Shown here piece by piece: positions 1 to 8,249 of a stretch of 64,000 nt of DNA. The stretch is from Neobacillus nitrireducens (GTDB lineage: Bacteria; Bacillota; Bacilli; Bacillales; Cytobacillaceae): NCBI RefSeq assembly GCF_030915405.1, contig NZ_CP133262.1:4679001-4743000 (forward strand), in the 5' to 3' direction. Positions within the stretch are counted from its first letter, which is position 1; each line of letters opens with the position of its first letter. Below the pieces are notes generated by a model. That model was not told the DNA's origin, did no database searches, and saw only the letters and a program-made list of their open reading frames with translations. Made by a program: the position numbers and the translations under genes.

Positions 1-447
1 AAGCGAATTACATCTCTCTTGTTCCTTGGCATTTTGTTTGTCATTGTGGCCGCTGGCTGCAGTTCGAAACTCAGTGATCAAAGTTGGAAACTTGATAAAA
101 AACATTCGCCACTGCCTGATTTTGTTCTAAATACATCAGAAAAAATTCAAGAAACGTATGTTATGGCTGCAACTTACCCAGAGGTAGTTGCGCAGGTTCC
201 TTGCTATTGTGGTTGTGTAAATGATGGTCATAAAAGTAACCTTGATTGTTTCATCAAAGGAATGGGACCAGAAAATGCTGTTGAAGAATGGGATGCGCAT
301 GGTATAGCCTGAGATACTTGTATCAATATCGCCCGGGAGGCGGTTGAAATGCATCTTGATGGAAAAAGCCCTGCGAAAATTTATGATTTATTAACAAGAA
401 AATATGAAGATATTGGGGAACCAACCCCAACACCTGAACCGAAGTAA
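1..447 (+). CDS. PCYCGC-type lipoprotein with in-frame UGA (putative selenoprotein), 5' partial
   Basis: The reading frame is open from the window edge; the true start lies upstream. The N-terminus is a lipoprotein signal with lipobox AAGC, so the product is probably anchored outside the membrane. It carries the family hallmark PCYCGC followed by an H-K-S-N-L-DCF stretch, as in the PCYCGC (lipo)protein family of unknown function. Codon 104 (310-312) is TGA. The same frame continues for 44 more codons to TAA at 445 and matches the expected C-terminal part of the family (WDxHG...CxxC...IA, ending in a PTPTPEP tail). The TGA sits where relatives, as I remember them, have the first Cys of a CxxC motif, giving U-D-T-C. 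A SECIS-like hairpin follows. The alternative is a nonsense mutation truncating the protein. It lies just ahead of a cytochrome c gene and the Ccm cluster. Confidence 0.75.
324..346 (+). promoter_or_regulatory. SECIS-like hairpin downstream of in-frame UGA
   Basis: A GC-rich stem CGCC/GGCG (330-333 and 339-342), extended by a T-G and an A-T pair, closes the five-base loop CGGGA. The apical loop begins 21 nt after the UGA and has G at its second position. This fits the general bacterial SECIS pattern (loop about 16-37 nt after UGA, G among the first two loop bases). Fold and function are inferred by eye. Confidence 0.5.
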
Positions 448-457
448 GGGGTAACCC

Positions 458-1111
458 ATGAAAAAAATACTAATCGGATTTTATATTTTGATTATTATTG
501 GAATTATTGTTTGTTTAAGTAATAGCAATATATTCGATAGTAAGAAAACAGAAGCTATTGCGGCAGGTGAAAAAATTTTTAATAAGAATTGTATATTTTG
601 TCACGGGGATACAGGAAAAGGAGAAGGCTCAAAAACTGGGACAGCTTTAAGCAGTCAGAATTTTTTAAGTTCCGTATCCGATAAAGACCTGTATAACTAT
701 GTGAAATATGGTAGAGAAGGCACAGTCATGCCTGCTTACGGTCCAAGAATGTCCGATAAAGATTTAAAAAATCTCGTTGCTTTTATTAGAGATTGGCAGT
801 CAGAAGAAATCAAGTTAGATGCACCAAAAACATTTTCAGGCGATCCTGAAAATGGAAAAGCACAATATAATTTATATTGTCTAAACTGTCATGGCGAAGC
901 AGGGGCGGGTAAGGATAAAATGGGAACCGCTCTCGCTAGTCCACAATACCTTAAATATACAACTGATAAGCAAATATGGATTGGTGCGGCATACGGTCGT
1001 GAAGAAACACGAATGGGTTCTTCGTTAAAGGGTCTTGAAGGTGTACGGCAGCTCAAAGAAAAGGATATTACCGATATTGTTACCTATATTCGATCTTTGG
1101 AGAAGAAATAA
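458..1111 (+). CDS. Membrane-anchored dihaem cytochrome c
   Basis: The 217-residue protein has an N-terminal membrane helix (about residues 4-21) and two class I cytochrome c domains. The haem sites are CIFCH (residues 45-49) and CLNCH (141-145). Candidate distal Met ligands are in VMPAYG and in the TRMGSS segment. It is likely an electron carrier on the outer face of the membrane. ATG at 458 follows the upstream stop by 10 nt with a GGGGTAACC spacer, so it is probably co-transcribed with the PCYCGC lipoprotein. A terminator follows at 1131. A client of the adjacent maturation cluster is an obvious inference. Confidence 0.88.
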   Translation: MKKILIGFYILIIIGIIVCLSNSNIFDSKKTEAIAAGEKIFNKNCIFCHGDTGKGEGSKTGTALSSQNFLSSVSDKDLYNYVKYGREGTVMPAYGPRMSDKDLKNLVAFIRDWQSEEIKLDAPKTFSGDPENGKAQYNLYCLNCHGEAGAGKDKMGTALASPQYLKYTTDKQIWIGAAYGREETRMGSSLKGLEGVRQLKEKDITDIVTYIRSLEKK

Positions 1112-1130
1112 ATTGAATACAACATGAGGG

Positions 1131-1161
1131 CCTGAATCTTTCAATGGATTCAGGTTTTTTT
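1131..1161 (+). terminator. Rho-independent terminator after dihaem cytochrome
   Basis: Inverted repeat CCTGAATC/GATTCAGG followed by a run of seven T. It separates the cytochrome transcript from the Ccm cluster. Confidence 0.85.
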
Positions 1162-1432
1162 GCGCATTAATAACAGATGGAAAAATCAGCTATGTCAAGA
1201 GCCATAAACACAGTAAGGGAAGGATTTCAAAATAAGTTTTTTGACTATTTTTTAATTGTGAACATTCTGTGGTGGATTTTTGACAAAAACGCAACGATTT
1301 TAATCCTTTAACAAAATGTTCAAGAGTGATTCAACAAATAAGGGCGGATAACGATTATATTTATTTCTAAGAGGACTATAGTGAAAAATAGTACTTACTA
1401 GATATAAGTTTTTCAAGTCAAGGAGGATTAAA
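1162..1432. other. Intergenic region ahead of the Ccm cluster
   Basis: AT-rich, no supported gene. It must contain the promoter of the cluster. TTGACT at 1241 and TTGACA at 1280 are -35-like but have no convincing -10 at the right distance. The ribosome site AAGGAGG lies just before the ATG at 1433. Confidence 0.4.
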
Positions 1433-2485
1433 ATGCTTAAAAATAAGTTGTTGGCATTATTCGTAATCGGATCATTCTTAACGAATTTCATCATCCCAAA
1501 AGCTAGTGCTGAAACAGCCTTTCAGGCGGAAAAATTTCCTTTTAAGGAGATGCAAGTTCAAGTAATGCCAGAGTTTGATTATCCTGAAGGTTGGTCGCGA
1601 GAAACCCCATCCTTGTTAGTGGGTCAATATGGAACGATTACCAATAAAAGTGGTCAAGATTATAATGGAAAGATTGAAATTCCTGTACCAGCATCGGAAA
1701 AAGGCTTTGAGGCCTTCTTGGTAGCAGAATTCCCAGAAAAAGATAAGCCTGAAGTTCAGCGCCCATATGATGTCGATAAAGAAAACGGAATCATAACATG
1801 GAAGCCAGCCAAGGCGATTAAGAATAATGAAACCTACGAATTTGTAATTGAGTATTATACTAAGTCAATTGACGTAAAGGACAACAAGGCCTTTACATAT
1901 GAACTTAAAAATAAAGCTGACATCGGGATTTTAGATGTTATCTTCTATGCCCCAATGGATGCTAAAGAAATAAAAATTGAGCCAAAAGCAGAAAACAATT
2001 CGAAGAATGAATACGGAGAAGAGCTATATTACTACCAATACAAAAATGTAAAGGCAAATGCGGGCTTAAAGTACTCCTTCTCATATAAAAAAGATGGCAC
2101 GGAATCAACAATGGAAGCTATTAATAAAAAGCAACCGCCAAATGATGAAAATCATAGTGGTGTAAGTGCAACAGACCAAGTTGTTAAAAACGGAGCAGCC
2201 ACCAAATCTACAAAGCAGCCAATTATTGGACTGGGTGGTGCATCGATCATCGGAATAGCGATTATCATTGCTGGACTATTTGTCTTCCTAGGGTTAAAAG
2301 GGAATACTCAATCCTCAGCTAAGAGTACCAAACAAAATAAAAAACAACCAAAGAAAACAACTTCAACAGTTAAAAAAGACAGCAAAGCAGCAAATTCTGA
2401 TGAGAAGAAGGAGCTGCGGAAAAAACTATTAACTGGAAAGATAGACCAAGAAATGTACGATGAAGAAATGAAAAAATTAATCTAA
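1433..2485 (+). CDS. Secreted membrane-anchored protein of unknown function in the Ccm cluster
   Basis: 350 residues, family not recognised. A signal peptide (about 1-26, ending ASA) is followed by an extracytoplasmic beta-rich region of about 200 residues, a low-complexity linker, one transmembrane helix (about residues 262-290, GLGGASIIG...), a Lys-rich cytoplasmic stretch and a short C-terminal segment (ELRKKLLTGKIDQEMYDEEMKKLI) that resembles SHOCT-like tails. It starts at ATG 1433 behind AAGGAGG. It is 13 nt from ccmE, so it is first in the operon. The layout parallels the protein at 5851. A role in handling apocytochromes or haem is only guilt by association. Confidence 0.75.
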   Translation: MLKNKLLALFVIGSFLTNFIIPKASAETAFQAEKFPFKEMQVQVMPEFDYPEGWSRETPSLLVGQYGTITNKSGQDYNGKIEIPVPASEKGFEAFLVAEFPEKDKPEVQRPYDVDKENGIITWKPAKAIKNNETYEFVIEYYTKSIDVKDNKAFTYELKNKADIGILDVIFYAPMDAKEIKIEPKAENNSKNEYGEELYYYQYKNVKANAGLKYSFSYKKDGTESTMEAINKKQPPNDENHSGVSATDQVVKNGAATKSTKQPIIGLGGASIIGIAIIIAGLFVFLGLKGNTQSSAKSTKQNKKQPKKTTSTVKKDSKAANSDEKKELRKKLLTGKIDQEMYDEEMKKLI

Positions 2486-2498
2486 TGAGGTGAGAAGA

Positions 2499-2951
2499 AT
2501 GAAAAAAAATACGATTATCATGCTAGGCGGGTTTATTATTGCAGGGGCTATTGTTTTCCTTCTGATGGCAGCAACTCCGGGGTCAAGTGGTGTAGAGTTA
2601 ACCTTGAAAGAGCTTATCGCAACACAGAATCAGCATAAAGATGATTTTGTTACTGTAGAGGGGTTATTAATTGAGGATTCAATTAAATGGAATCCAGACA
2701 AAATTGAATTGAAATTTGATGTTAAAGATAATGACGGTAATCTAATGCATGTTATACATCATGGGACTAAGCCAGATAACTTTGCAGAAGGTGTAATAAC
2801 TATTCTCCAAGGGGCTCCAACCGAAAAGGATACATTTGTTGCTGAAACAGTTAAAACAAGATGTCCATCTAAATATGAAGGAAAAGATATGAAAGATTAT
2901 GATCCTGCGACACATAAAGATAAGTTAAATAAAACACCGCAAGAAAAATAA
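2499..2951 (+). CDS. ccmE: Cytochrome c haem chaperone CcmE, CxxxY variant
   Basis: 150 residues. One N-terminal membrane anchor (about 6-24) is followed by an OB-fold domain. The haem-attachment motif is C-P-S-K-Y (Cys122, Tyr126), in place of the HxxxY motif of classical CcmE. Such Cys-type CcmE proteins are known from some archaea and sulfate reducers. CcmE takes haem from CcmC and hands it to CcmF on the outer side of the membrane. I chose ATG 2499 rather than the in-frame GTG at 2490, because GAGGTGAG upstream is the ribosome site. ccmF follows after 25 nt. Confidence 0.85.
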   Translation: MKKNTIIMLGGFIIAGAIVFLLMAATPGSSGVELTLKELIATQNQHKDDFVTVEGLLIEDSIKWNPDKIELKFDVKDNDGNLMHVIHHGTKPDNFAEGVITILQGAPTEKDTFVAETVKTRCPSKYEGKDMKDYDPATHKDKLNKTPQEK

Positions 2952-2976
2952 CAGGCTAACTTAAGAAGGTGACGAA

Positions 2977-4959
2977 ATGTATTTATTTGCCAATGCGACA
3001 ATTTATATAGGCTTAGCCGTTGCAATTTATTCTCTCCTCATAATCACATTGGGGATTAGCACAAAAAATCAAAAGTTTGTTAACAGTGGAAAGGGCGGAT
3101 TAATAGCATTATTAGTCTGCTCATCATTTGCAATGCTAACCTTGTTCTACCTGTTAGCAACTTCTCAATTTCAATATGAATATGTTCATGATTACACAAG
3201 TAGTGAATTGCCAGTTATATATAAGTTAACTGCATTATGGGCTGGTAACGCTGGTTCGTTGTTATTGTGGACCTTCTTCCTAACGGTTTATTCATGTATG
3301 ATTGCTTTTTCAAGGAAGTTAAAAGGCAATCCGATGGTGCCATATATTTCTGCAATTTTACTTGCAAATGCGGTTTTCTTCTTCTTTATTCTAGGTTTTG
3401 TGGCGAAACCTTTCATTCTATTAAATGAAATTCCAATAGAAGGAAAAGGATTAAATCCAATGCTGCAAAATCCAGGAATGATTATTCATCCTGTCACACT
3501 TTATCTTGGATATGTGGGGCTTGCCATTCCATTTGCTTTTGCAATGGCGGCACTTATCTTAAAAAATGTAGATGATTTCTGGATTAAAATGACAAGACGT
3601 TGGACAATAATTGCTTGGTTATTTTTAAGCCTTGGAAATATCTTTGGCGGTCAATGGGCATATGTTGAACTTGGCTGGGGTGGTTACTGGGCATGGGATC
3701 CAGTTGAAAATGCCTCATTTATGCCATGGTTAACCGCAACTGCGTTCTTACATTCCGTCATGATTCAAGAGCGGAAAAACATGTTGAAAATTTGGAATAT
3801 CAGCTTAATCATTGTTTCATACGCACTTACCTTATTCGGTACATTCTTAGTGCGAAGCGGCGTCTTGACTTCTGTCCATGCCTTTGCGAATTCAAACCTG
3901 GGATTATACTTCTTAATCTTTATGGGTGTGGCAGTAATTGGAGCACTTTATGTGTTAATGAGCCGTTACAATCTGCTAAAACGCAGTGCTGGGGAATTCA
4001 ATTCCTTCGTTTCCAAAGAAAGTAGTTTCTTAGTTAACAATTTACTACTAGTTGGAGCAGCCTTTGCTGTATTTTGGGGAACAATCTTCCCGTTAGTATC
4101 TGAAGCAGTTCGCGGTACTAAAGTAACGGTTGGATTGCCATTCTTTAATAAAGTGGAAGCACCAATTCTATTATCTATGATGTTTGTAATGGCAGTTTGT
4201 CCAATGCTTGCTTGGCAGAAATCCACCGTGAAAAATCTTAGGAAAAACTTCATGATCCCTGCAATCCTTGCCGTTCTTGGTATGATTTTGATGGTCGTGT
4301 TAGGAATTCAAAAGGCATGGGCGGTCATTGGTTACGGAGTAATCATTCTATTATTAATCACCCACTTCTTAGAGTTTTATAGAGGGGTAAAAGCTAGAAG
4401 AAAGATGACGAAAGAAACGCCATTTGTGGCACTTTATCGCTTAATGATTCGAAACCGCCGCAGGTATGGCGGGTACATCGTTCACCTTGGAATTGCCTTC
4501 ATTACAATGGGGATTATTGGTTCACAGAATTATGATTTACAAACAATGAAAACAGTTAGTTTAGGGCAGTCGATTGAATTGCAAGATTATCGAATCAACT
4601 ATGAACGACTTGATCAGAAAAAAGAAGGTATCAACGATATCGTCTATGCCGATGTAACAGTTTTTAGAAACGGTAAAAAACTAGGTACTTATCAACCTGA
4701 GAAGGTGTTTTATGGTAACTGGGAACAGCCATCTTCCGAAGTGGCAATTATTTCTTCACTTAAGGAAGACTTATACATTGTATTAAGTGCATGGGAAGAT
4801 GACGGTAAAGCAACATTTGTTGTAAAAGTAAATCCAATGATGAACTGGTTATGGATTGGTTCCTTCATGATTGTTATTGGTGCCCTCTTCGCAGTTTGGA
4901 ACGGAAAATATGGAAATGTCACTCCGAGATACACAGGAGTACGCAAAGAGGTGTCTTAA
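2977..4959 (+). CDS. ccmF: Haem lyase CcmF (c-type cytochrome maturation)
   Basis: 660 residues, polytopic, about the usual length. The haem-handling WWD-type segment is visible around residues 231-250 (GWGGYWAWDPVENASFMPWL). Conserved helices flank it, and a periplasmic-type domain lies before the last helix. CcmF attaches haem from CcmE to the CxxCH cysteines of apocytochrome. It lies between ccmE and ccmH, and ATG at 2977 follows AAGGTGACGAA. The end nearly touches the next gene. CcsA/ResC also has a WWD motif but is shorter and lacks this length and neighbourhood, so CcmF is preferred. Confidence 0.92.
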   Translation: MYLFANATIYIGLAVAIYSLLIITLGISTKNQKFVNSGKGGLIALLVCSSFAMLTLFYLLATSQFQYEYVHDYTSSELPVIYKLTALWAGNAGSLLLWTFFLTVYSCMIAFSRKLKGNPMVPYISAILLANAVFFFFILGFVAKPFILLNEIPIEGKGLNPMLQNPGMIIHPVTLYLGYVGLAIPFAFAMAALILKNVDDFWIKMTRRWTIIAWLFLSLGNIFGGQWAYVELGWGGYWAWDPVENASFMPWLTATAFLHSVMIQERKNMLKIWNISLIIVSYALTLFGTFLVRSGVLTSVHAFANSNLGLYFLIFMGVAVIGALYVLMSRYNLLKRSAGEFNSFVSKESSFLVNNLLLVGAAFAVFWGTIFPLVSEAVRGTKVTVGLPFFNKVEAPILLSMMFVMAVCPMLAWQKSTVKNLRKNFMIPAILAVLGMILMVVLGIQKAWAVIGYGVIILLLITHFLEFYRGVKARRKMTKETPFVALYRLMIRNRRRYGGYIVHLGIAFITMGIIGSQNYDLQTMKTVSLGQSIELQDYRINYERLDQKKEGINDIVYADVTVFRNGKKLGTYQPEKVFYGNWEQPSSEVAIISSLKEDLYIVLSAWEDDGKATFVVKVNPMMNWLWIGSFMIVIGALFAVWNGKYGNVTPRYTGVRKEVS

Positions 4960-4960
4960 T

Positions 4961-5467
4961 ATGAAAAATAAACTTTATATTGGCCTTCTCATCATAGCGT
5001 TTATCTTTCAGGGATCATTCCTTCGTGTTGAAGCAGCAAAACAGATTGATTATAAGTCTCCTGAATTCAAAGCTGTTGCTCAGCAATTTGCCTGCACTTG
5101 CGGCTGTGGTCAGGATCATTATGAGTGTGATCCCAATACATGCAACCTTACTACTGAGTTTAAAGCAGACTTAGTAGATATGATGAATAAGGGCTGGGAT
5201 AAGGATAAAATCCGTGCCTATTATGTCAATATTTATGGTGAAGAGATATTAACTTCGCCAGAGAAAAGTGGTTTTAGCTTAACTGCTTGGGTCCTTCCGT
5301 TTGTTGTTCTAGGAGTAGCTGGAATTGCTGTATTCTTCATTATCCGTAAATGGGTTAAGAAGAAGGCGACAGATGAACCTGTTGCTGAATACCAAAACAC
5401 AGAGGATGAAGTAGAAGGAGAAATTCTATCATCCATGATCGATGAAGAACGCAAAAAGTATCTTTAG
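4961..5467 (+). CDS. CcmH-like cytochrome c maturation protein
   Basis: 168 residues: signal peptide, then a small Cys-rich domain with C-T-C-G-C near residue 46 and a further C-x(5)-C pair, then one C-terminal membrane helix and a charged tail. The layout (Cys motif, helical bundle with YGEEIL, transmembrane helix after a Pro-rich turn) matches CcmH/CycL, which reduces apocytochrome cysteines. The usual LRCxxC is replaced by this denser Cys cluster. The start is ATG 4961, one base after the ccmF stop, with GAGGTG upstream inside ccmF. Confidence 0.72.
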   Translation: MKNKLYIGLLIIAFIFQGSFLRVEAAKQIDYKSPEFKAVAQQFACTCGCGQDHYECDPNTCNLTTEFKADLVDMMNKGWDKDKIRAYYVNIYGEEILTSPEKSGFSLTAWVLPFVVLGVAGIAVFFIIRKWVKKKATDEPVAEYQNTEDEVEGEILSSMIDEERKKYL

Positions 5468-5479
5468 GATGTGAACATA

Positions 5480-5854
5480 ATGCAAGATATCACAGTCATT
5501 TCGATGATTTTTACTACCATATTGGCATTGGCTTGCCTCTTTCTAATATTATCACCGTTATTCAAATGGGATACTTATTTACAGGTTAGTTCAAAAGGTC
5601 AGGATATAGGGGCTTCGAAAGAGGCACTGTTAACAACTCTTAATGAAATAGAATTTGAGTATAAGATGGATAAAATCTCAAATGCTGATTATAAAATTTT
5701 AAAGAAACAATATGAAACAGAAGTTGCCATCATCATGAAGGAAGAAGAACAACTAATGGAAACAAATGTTGATAAAGATCTTATGGACGAAGTAGAAAAA
5801 GAAATTCAAGCTCAAATGAAATCCTATAAGAACAAAAAGGGGGAAGGAAAGTGA
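5480..5854 (+). CDS. Short CcmI-like membrane protein
   Basis: 124 residues. One N-terminal membrane helix is followed by a helical segment of the type LxEIEFEYKMDKISNADYKILKKQYE, typical of the N-terminal part of CcmI/CycH and of related cytochrome biogenesis proteins. The TPR part of full CcmI is absent. ATG 5480 is preferred over GTG 5471 because AGGATGTG can serve as the ribosome site. It overlaps the next gene by four bases (GTGA). Position and motif suggest a partner of the CcmF/H module. Confidence in the exact role is moderate. Confidence 0.6.
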   Translation: MQDITVISMIFTTILALACLFLILSPLFKWDTYLQVSSKGQDIGASKEALLTTLNEIEFEYKMDKISNADYKILKKQYETEVAIIMKEEEQLMETNVDKDLMDEVEKEIQAQMKSYKNKKGEGK

Positions 5855-6840
5855 TCAAAAAAATCACAGTTTTCTTCCTCGGAATAATGCTGTTAATCCC
5901 GTTTCACGGATTAGCAGCATCTGATTCGAAGGTTTCAATTGATATGCATTATCTCGTTGTCAGCCCGGGTGAAGACGGCTCAACAAATATGATGAATATG
6001 GTTAACTACACAAATACCGCTGCTAAGGAATATAAAGGTGACGGAAAAAGTGAAGCAGTACTTAAGGTCACTTTACCTGAAGGAGCAAAAGATTTAAATT
6101 TTTTAGACAATCAAATTGCTTTTAAAGAAGTTGACAAAGGCTTCATCACAACGACGCCAATTCCAGCCAATCAGACCCAGGTATTGCCATATAGTTATAG
6201 GATGGCTAAGGGAGAAAAAATTAATTTTACATCTGACTATCCTGTTCAAATGATGCAAATTCTCGTTCCGGAAGGAAGAGGGAGCATTGTAGTTAATGGT
6301 GCTGTGGCGACTAGTCAAGGTAGCTTCAAATTTGATGACGAAAATTATTTTGGATGGAGTATTGAAGGGATAAAAGCTAACCAGGCGTTTACTCTTGAAT
6401 ATAACAAAGATGTACAGCCCGCTGCGAATGAGACTAAAAAGTCTGAAACAACGAATGAGAGTAATAGTTCAGTTACACACACTGCGCCTGCTTTTCATAA
6501 TCCCGGTCATCTTAGGATTTGGGCACAGTCACCATTACATCGATTTAACCCACATGTCTTTATGATTATTTTATTAGCGATAGTAATTGCGGGAATCTCC
6601 TACTATATCTATTTTAGAAGGAAAGCAAGGCTGGAAGAAGAAAGACTGGGAGCAGATAAGGAAGAGAATGCCTTTAAACTGTTAATGACAAAGCAAAAAG
6701 CAATCATGGATAAGATTATTGAATTGGAAGAATCCTTCGGTGATGGGAAGCTTTCAGAGGATGAATACCATGCAAAGCTTGAAGCATATAAACAGCATCT
6801 TGTCCAAGTAAAAATAAAATTACGTAATTTTGTTGAGTAG
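5851..6840 (+). CDS. Secreted membrane-anchored protein of unknown function in the Ccm cluster
   Basis: 329 residues, not recognised as a named family. Signal peptide (about 1-22), an extracytoplasmic beta-rich domain to about residue 190, a Ser/Thr/Asn linker, one membrane helix (about 229-253) and a cytoplasmic helical tail rich in Lys and Glu that could form a coiled coil. The general plan resembles the protein at 1433. GTG 5851 overlaps the preceding stop, with GGGGGAAGGA just upstream, which points to translational coupling. ccmA follows after 24 nt. A structural or chaperone role in cytochrome maturation is inference only. Confidence 0.72.
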   Translation: MIKKITVFFLGIMLLIPFHGLAASDSKVSIDMHYLVVSPGEDGSTNMMNMVNYTNTAAKEYKGDGKSEAVLKVTLPEGAKDLNFLDNQIAFKEVDKGFITTTPIPANQTQVLPYSYRMAKGEKINFTSDYPVQMMQILVPEGRGSIVVNGAVATSQGSFKFDDENYFGWSIEGIKANQAFTLEYNKDVQPAANETKKSETTNESNSSVTHTAPAFHNPGHLRIWAQSPLHRFNPHVFMIILLAIVIAGISYYIYFRRKARLEEERLGADKEENAFKLLMTKQKAIMDKIIELEESFGDGKLSEDEYHAKLEAYKQHLVQVKIKLRNFVE

Positions 6841-6864
6841 TAGCTGGGATGGGAGAGACAGCAA

Positions 6865-7569
6865 ATGATAGAAATAAAAAAGCTTACGAAGCAGGCTGAC
6901 AATAAGCTCATCCTTCGTGGTGTAGACCTCTCAATCAAAAAAGGAGAAACGGTTGCCATCCTAGGACCAAATGGTGCAGGAAAAAGTACGCTGCTTAAAG
7001 TGCTTGCAACCTTAATCAAGCCTACATCAGGAGTTATTAAGATTAATGGTATGGATTTGAAAAAGAATCATATCGAAATAAAAAAAATAATGGGTTATTT
7101 ACCCCATTCCAGTTTGCTTTACGATCATTACACTCCGTTAGAAAATCTTATTTTCTTTGGGAATATCTATGGTGTTAAAAATGTTGAACAACGAGCGATT
7201 GCACTTGTCAAAGAGGTAGGATTGTCATTCTTTTTAAATGAACCGGTCAAGAATTTTTCTCGCGGAATGATTCAAAGAATTGCGATTGCACGAGCGATTG
7301 TCCATGAGCCGGAGATTCTCCTTCTGGACGAACCGCACACAGGATTAGACCAAGGCGCAATTGTGATTCTTAACAACGTTATTCTTTCCATGAAAGCTAA
7401 AGGTACGACTACCCTAATGGTTACACATGATTTTAAACAGGCAGCAGAAATCTGTGACAGAATCATTATTGTGAAAAATGGAAAAATCGTCGATGATTTT
7501 AGAATTGAAAATCACAACTTAGGTTTTGTCTCTGAAAAGTATGAGCAATTAGTGGAGGGAGTATCATGA
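6865..7569 (+). CDS. ccmA: Haem exporter ATP-binding protein CcmA
   Basis: 234-residue ABC ATPase. Walker A GPNGAGKST (about residues 34-42), a degenerate signature FSRGMIQR, Walker B LLLDEP and the H-loop in MVTHDF are all present. With CcmB and CcmC it forms the complex that drives release of holo-CcmE. The gene overlaps ccmB by ATGA, as expected for a coupled pair. Assignment as CcmA rather than a generic transporter rests on the ccmB-ccmC-ccmD order downstream. Confidence 0.88.
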   Translation: MIEIKKLTKQADNKLILRGVDLSIKKGETVAILGPNGAGKSTLLKVLATLIKPTSGVIKINGMDLKKNHIEIKKIMGYLPHSSLLYDHYTPLENLIFFGNIYGVKNVEQRAIALVKEVGLSFFLNEPVKNFSRGMIQRIAIARAIVHEPEILLLDEPHTGLDQGAIVILNNVILSMKAKGTTTLMVTHDFKQAAEICDRIIIVKNGKIVDDFRIENHNLGFVSEKYEQLVEGVS

Positions 7570-8246
7570 ACATTTTTCGAACAGCCCTCTTACTAGCCCA
7601 AAAGGATTTATATTCTGAATTAAAAACGAAACAAATTATGGTGACACAGATTATTTTCGCAGGTCTTGTGATTGTTGTTTTCAGCTTTGCTTTTGACCCT
7701 GCTAATAATACAACAAAAGCAGTTATTCCGGGTGTCATTTGGGTAATTATCGTCTTTGCAGGAATATTAGGTCTAAATAGATCATTTATTTCCGAGCAGC
7801 GTAATGACACGATGCAAGGTTTATTGGTAGCTCCAATGGAAGCAGCCAGCATTTATTTAGGAAAGTTCATAGCCAATTTCGCAATGATGTTGATTGTAGA
7901 ACTTGTTTCAATCCCGTTTTTGTTTTTATTGTTTGATTTCAAATTCTATGGCAGTATTCCCTATTTTATTTTAGTAGTTTTCCTAGGCAGTTTTGGATTT
8001 ATCGCGATTGGTACATTCTTAGCTGCTTTGGCAGCCAATTCTAAAAGTAGTGAAATGCTGCTTCCACTATTGCTGTTTCCGATTACAACGCCCATTCTAA
8101 TTGGTGTTGTTCAAGCAACACGAATTATTTTAACGAATATGGAGAAATTCTCAAGCGCTGTAGCATGGATTCAGTTGGTCACAGCGTACGATATTATCTT
8201 CTTTGTTGTTTGTTTCTTATTAATTGATTATGTGCTGGAGGTTTAA
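7566..8246 (+). CDS. ccmB: Haem exporter membrane subunit CcmB
   Basis: 226 residues with about six hydrophobic helices. The opening region (ALLLAQKDLYSELKTKQ) and the segment around SSEMLLPLLLFPITTPILIG are characteristic of CcmB. It is the permease partner of CcmA in the CcmABCD complex. The start overlaps the ccmA stop, and the GGAGG ribosome site lies in ccmA. Confidence 0.9.
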   Translation: MNIFRTALLLAQKDLYSELKTKQIMVTQIIFAGLVIVVFSFAFDPANNTTKAVIPGVIWVIIVFAGILGLNRSFISEQRNDTMQGLLVAPMEAASIYLGKFIANFAMMLIVELVSIPFLFLLFDFKFYGSIPYFILVVFLGSFGFIAIGTFLAALAANSKSSEMLLPLLLFPITTPILIGVVQATRIILTNMEKFSSAVAWIQLVTAYDIIFFVVCFLLIDYVLEV

Positions 8247-8249
8247 GTG

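Noticed and set aside
310..312. TGA read as an ordinary nonsense mutation of the lipoprotein
   Set aside because: The continuing frame keeps family-like content for 44 codons, the position fits a CxxC cysteine and a hairpin follows. It is kept as the main alternative but not preferred.
2977..4959. CcsA/ResC (System II) instead of CcmF
   Set aside because: Length, the WGGYWAWDPVEN segment and neighbours ccmE, ccmH, ccmABC all favour CcmF.
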